64,000 nucleotides of DNA, taken from positions 1,267,001-1,331,000 of the forward strand of contig NC_018013.1 in NCBI RefSeq assembly GCF_000265385.1, in the 5' to 3' direction. Under the pieces are notes generated by a model that ran no database searches, was not told where the DNA came from, and was given only the letters and a program-made list of their open reading frames with translations. This DNA is from Aequorivita sublithincola DSM 14238. GTDB lineage: Bacteria; Bacteroidota; Bacteroidia; Flavobacteriales; Flavobacteriaceae. This document shows, piece after piece, positions 61,094 through 64,000 of the stretch (its first letter is position 1; every line of letters starts with the position of its first letter). Both the position numbers and the translations under genes were made by a program.

Positions 61094-62716
61094 TTATTTC
61101 AAAATCTTCCTATACCGTCCAGCATCATTCAAAACCGCAACCGCTTCTAAAATCTCTGGATTATGCTCAATTTGGTAATTGTACAAACCTTCGCGATAAA
61201 AATAACGCTTCAAAATTTCATCCATCAACAAAGATTCTATTTCTACTTTTTTATCGAAGATGGCTTTGTCTTTTGCGCCGTCAATTGATTTCATTAACTG
61301 TGCGTAGCTTGCAGAAATCTCTTTATTTAAATCATCATCTTCAGCCGTTTTTAAACCTTCTGCAAACTTCTTTTCGGTTTCGGTTTCGTATTCAAAGTTG
61401 TTGTCTTTTAAGAATTTCAGAAAATCCTGAAAATCTGCTTCCCCGAATTTGAAGCTTTTCCAATCAGTTAATTGATGGCTGTAATAATATTTTGTGGCAT
61501 AGTCAAAAATGGCGTTGTCTTTTAGCAAAGCAGTTGTAATCGGGCTGTAAACGCCAGATTCTAACTGTACATCTGGCAAAATTCCGCCACCATCATAAAC
61601 CGTTCTTCCTCCTTTGGTTTTAAAAGCGTTGTATTCTTTGGCATCTTTCCGAACTGCATCTCCATTTTCATCGCGGTGCCAGTAATCTAACGCTTGTATG
61701 CAACGACCACTTGGGGTGTAATAGCGGGAAATTGTTACTTTCAATTGAGTTCCATAAGTCAATTTTTTAGGACGCTGAACGAGTCCTTTTCCGAAACTGC
61801 GCGCGCCAACAATCACAGCACGGTCCAAATCCTGAAGTCCGCCAGAAACAATTTCGCTAGCTGAGGCGCTTCTTCCGTTCACCAAAACCACCAATGGAAT
61901 TTCAGTATCAACTGGTTCGCTTTTAGTTTTGTAAACTTGATTGTATTTTTCAATTACAGATTTTGTGGTTGTGATTACTTCGCCTTTATTCACGAATAAA
62001 TTCACGATGTTTATGGCTTCATTTAAGAGTCCGCCTGGATTTCCGCGTAAATCTAAAATGATTTTAGTTGCGCCTTGGGATTTCAAATCAACCAAAGCAG
62101 CTTTGGTTTCAGTAGTAGTTTTTCTGTTGAACTGCGAAAGAACAATATACCCAACATCATTGTTTATCAATTTATAAAAAGGAACCGCTTTAAGCTCCAC
62201 CTCGCCACGAGTGATGGTCGCGGTTTCGGTTTTTCCCTGTCTTTTGAAAGTTACTTCTACTTTTGATCCTGGAGCACCCTTCAGCAATTCACCCGCATCG
62301 TCCTGCATATTGGCGAGATTGATGTCTCCAATTTTTACGATTTCGTCACCGGCTTTTAAACCCGCTTTGTCAGCTGGATAATCTTTGTAGGGTTCAACGA
62401 TAATTATTTTGTCCTTTTCGGTTCTGGCGGAAGCTCCAATTCCTGTGTAAACACCAGAATTGTTAATACGGGCGTCTTCTACTTGCTGCTCATTCCAATA
62501 AACGGTATATGGATCCAAATCTTCCAACATTCCTTTTATGGCCTTATCCATAAGGGTTGCCGGCGTTACTTCATCCACATAATTCATATTCAATTCCTTG
62601 AAAAGTGTGGTGAAGATTTCAATCTGTTTCGCAATTTCGAAAAAATCACTTTTGAAACTTACTGTGGTAAAAAATATACCGACGGCTATGATGGGTACTA
62701 GGATTCTTTTTTTCAT
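61094..62716 (-). CDS. S41 family C-terminal processing peptidase (CtpA/Prc-like)
   Basis: A 540-residue secreted or membrane-anchored protease with an N-terminal hydrophobic signal (ILVPIIAVGIFFTTVS). It has a PDZ domain (about 85-165, IVEPYKDYPADKAGLKAGDE) and the S41 catalytic domain. The Ser-Lys dyad lies in NGRSASASEI (Ser285 by alignment with Prc spacing) and RSFGKGLVQ (Lys310). It trims C-termini of periplasmic proteins. It follows the DUF4349 gene after 13 bases and precedes the beta-lactamase gene by six. Confidence 0.93.
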   Translation of the reverse strand: MKKRILVPIIAVGIFFTTVSFKSDFFEIAKQIEIFTTLFKELNMNYVDEVTPATLMDKAIKGMLEDLDPYTVYWNEQQVEDARINNSGVYTGIGASARTEKDKIIIVEPYKDYPADKAGLKAGDEIVKIGDINLANMQDDAGELLKGAPGSKVEVTFKRQGKTETATITRGEVELKAVPFYKLINNDVGYIVLSQFNRKTTTETKAALVDLKSQGATKIILDLRGNPGGLLNEAINIVNLFVNKGEVITTTKSVIEKYNQVYKTKSEPVDTEIPLVVLVNGRSASASEIVSGGLQDLDRAVIVGARSFGKGLVQRPKKLTYGTQLKVTISRYYTPSGRCIQALDYWHRDENGDAVRKDAKEYNAFKTKGGRTVYDGGGILPDVQLESGVYSPITTALLKDNAIFDYATKYYYSHQLTDWKSFKFGEADFQDFLKFLKDNNFEYETETEKKFAEGLKTAEDDDLNKEISASYAQLMKSIDGAKDKAIFDKKVEIESLLMDEILKRYFYREGLYNYQIEHNPEILEAVAVLNDAGRYRKILK

Positions 62717-62729
62717 TTTATGAAATTTT

Positions 62730-63545
62730 TTAATGCTTCTTCTTTCTGCTCTTCATAAATATACGAATAACAACAATTATAATGATTGCAACGAGGAACA
62801 AAGGCCAAAGGTATAAAACCCCTAAGAAAAATACCGAAATGCCGTTCCAACCACCTTGAAATGCGTTTTTCATTTTTTGTCCGTAAGATTGGGTGATGCC
62901 TGTTTCTGCAGTAGTTTTATAGAATTGAACATTCACCGTGCTCATTGAAACTTGACTTTGCAAATACTGTAAACGCCCTTGTTTTGCTTCAATTTCTTCA
63001 CGAATGTTTGAGAGTTCCAGTTCAATTTCCAGCATTTCTTTTACATTGTTTGCTTTTTTCAGCAATTCTAGATAACGCTCTTCTAAAACTCGTTTTGCTT
63101 TTAAACGTGCTTCCAGATCTACAAATTCTTCGGAAACATCTTGTCTTGAAATATCTTTTTGATCAAAATAAGCAACGCCTTCTGAAATTCCATCAACAAA
63201 CTGTTGGAAGTTTTCTGAAGGAATTCGAACTGTCACATTTTTAAAAATTCGGTTGTAGTCTTTTCCACTATTGTCGCTTTGCACCAAACCTTTGTATTGG
63301 GAGGCAAGCTGAAGGATTTTTTTGTGCGTGGCTTCCACGTCTTTTGTTTCAAAAGCCAAATGGGCGGTTTTGATGATCTTTTGTTCCTGTTCTACTGGTG
63401 AAGAAGATGGAGCAATTTGGCTTATTTTAGCTTCTTCGGCAATTTCCATTCCTGCCATTGAAGAATCTGCTGCATAATTTTTGTTGGAACTTCCGTTGGA
63501 ACATCCCATAAGGAACACTAAAAGTAAGGCGCTAACTATTTTCAT
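62730..63545 (-). CDS. DUF4349 domain lipoprotein
   Basis: A 271-residue protein with a lipoprotein signal (ALLLVFLMGCSNG), a periplasmic alpha/beta DUF4349 domain (IIKTAHLAFETKDVEATHKK, then NVTVRIPSENFQQFVDG), a coiled-coil segment (ELLKKANNVKEMLEIELELS), and a C-terminal membrane helix followed by a basic tail (IIIIVVIRIFMKSRKKKH). The function is unknown. It sits between rnpA and the S41 protease gene in the same direction. Confidence 0.88.
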   Translation of the reverse strand: MKIVSALLLVFLMGCSNGSSNKNYAADSSMAGMEIAEEAKISQIAPSSSPVEQEQKIIKTAHLAFETKDVEATHKKILQLASQYKGLVQSDNSGKDYNRIFKNVTVRIPSENFQQFVDGISEGVAYFDQKDISRQDVSEEFVDLEARLKAKRVLEERYLELLKKANNVKEMLEIELELSNIREEIEAKQGRLQYLQSQVSMSTVNVQFYKTTAETGITQSYGQKMKNAFQGGWNGISVFFLGVLYLWPLFLVAIIIIVVIRIFMKSRKKKH

Positions 63546-63605
63546 CTTAAATAATATTTTTTGTTAATGGAAGATGGAATTCGCCACTGAAAATTTTTAA
63601 AAGAT

Positions 63606-63983
63606 TCAACTTTTGTCTTGGCTCATTTCATCGTATAATTTTTTAAGCAGTTTTACCATTGCTTTTTCTAACTCGGCGTACTGTGGTTTTACTTTTCCTA
63701 AATAGAGAAATAGCATTACAAATTTCTTGCCGTGATTTTCTTCTAATATATGTTTGTTGAGTCTATATGCTTCACGGAGTTGACGTTTAATACGATTTCG
63801 GTCCACGGCAGATTTGAAATTCCGCTTTGGAACTGCGAAAGCAGCGAGGTTTGTTTCTAGGTTTTCCTTCGGAAGAAAGAAGATTTTAATTGGAAATTTG
63901 GAATACGTTTTCGCTTCCAAAAACAAATTTTCTATTGTTTTGGAGCTTTTTAGTTTTTGGGTTTTTGGGAATTTTTGGTTCAT
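63606..63983 (-). CDS. rnpA: Ribonuclease P protein component
   Basis: RnpA is the protein subunit that supports the RNase P ribozyme in tRNA 5' maturation. The 125-residue basic protein has the hallmark RNR region (KSAVDRNRIKRQLREAYRLNK) and FAVPKRNFK. Its length and basic charge fit the family. The start at 63983 is the only in-frame ATG near the edge. It leads toward DUF4349 and S41 downstream; rpmH is not visible, since the window ends 17 bases upstream. Confidence 0.93.
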   Translation of the reverse strand: MNQKFPKTQKLKSSKTIENLFLEAKTYSKFPIKIFFLPKENLETNLAAFAVPKRNFKSAVDRNRIKRQLREAYRLNKHILEENHGKKFVMLFLYLGKVKPQYAELEKAMVKLLKKLYDEMSQDKS

Positions 63984-64000
63984 ATATGTTGTAGGCGCGC

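Overview
The window looks like about 64 kb of chromosome from a low-G+C marine-type member of the Flavobacteriaceae (Bacteroidota). Three things support this. Upstream regions carry the Bacteroidota promoter element TAnnTTTG instead of sigma70 boxes. Many families are flavobacterial (DUF6427, DUF6341, DUF4837, DUF4175, DUF6327, GH3-like protein, head-GIN protein). Housekeeping synteny is also flavobacterial (ybeY/mnmG, M23/GH3, YtxH/holin). The genus cannot be fixed from sequence alone; an Aequorivita-like organism is a guess.

Region 1 (1-3.4 kb): a translationally coupled minus-strand trio of a DUF6427 membrane protein, a PD-(D/E)XK nuclease-like protein and a D12-class adenine methyltransferase that runs off the left edge (candidate restriction-modification pair). 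A divergent DUF6341 gene and purD follow. Region 2 (3.5-15.4 kb): surface-polysaccharide genes. These are an acyl-adenylate-forming PaaK-like protein, a GT4 glycosyltransferase, an operon of ugd, UDP-glucuronate decarboxylase-like and priming sugar transferase genes, an O-antigen ligase/polymerase-like protein, a WecG/TagA transferase with an all-helical partner, and a fused two-domain oxidoreductase.

Region 3 (15.4-28 kb): a rearrangement scar joining a truncated methyltransferase to a truncated secreted-protein gene, a complete methyltransferase, then an eight-gene minus-strand operon: Wzz-like, wecB, wecC, flippase, two polymerase/ligase-like membrane proteins, a glycosyltransferase and an AsnB-type amidotransferase. 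Together these can make UDP-ManNAcA, possibly amidate a uronic acid, and assemble, flip and polymerise a repeat unit. The flippase/polymerase part is visibly more A+T-rich than its surroundings. A broken, unrecognised gene lies upstream.

Region 4 (28-49.5 kb): mostly housekeeping genes: DUF6909-like, M23/GH3, tatA, lipoproteins, lytic transglycosylase, pgk, holB, a methyltransferase, mnmG, ybeY, a giant DUF4175 protein, gltX, an SPFH protein and a YtxH/holin/DUF6327 envelope cassette. mnmG lies between two parS-like ParB sites, one overlapping its 5' end, which suggests an origin-proximal position.

Region 5 (49.6-64 kb): glnS, higBA-folB, tRNA-Cys, LysE-type transporter, head-GIN protein, rnr, DUF2007, an AT-rich 690-bp intergenic stretch with DnaA-box-like words, rpiB/CDF/GNAT, and an rnpA-DUF4349-S41 protease-class A beta-lactamase operon. 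Several short dispersed repeats of kinds common in flavobacterial intergenic DNA occur, one apparently inside the gltX reading frame. I found no rRNA, CRISPR array, insertion sequence or prophage.
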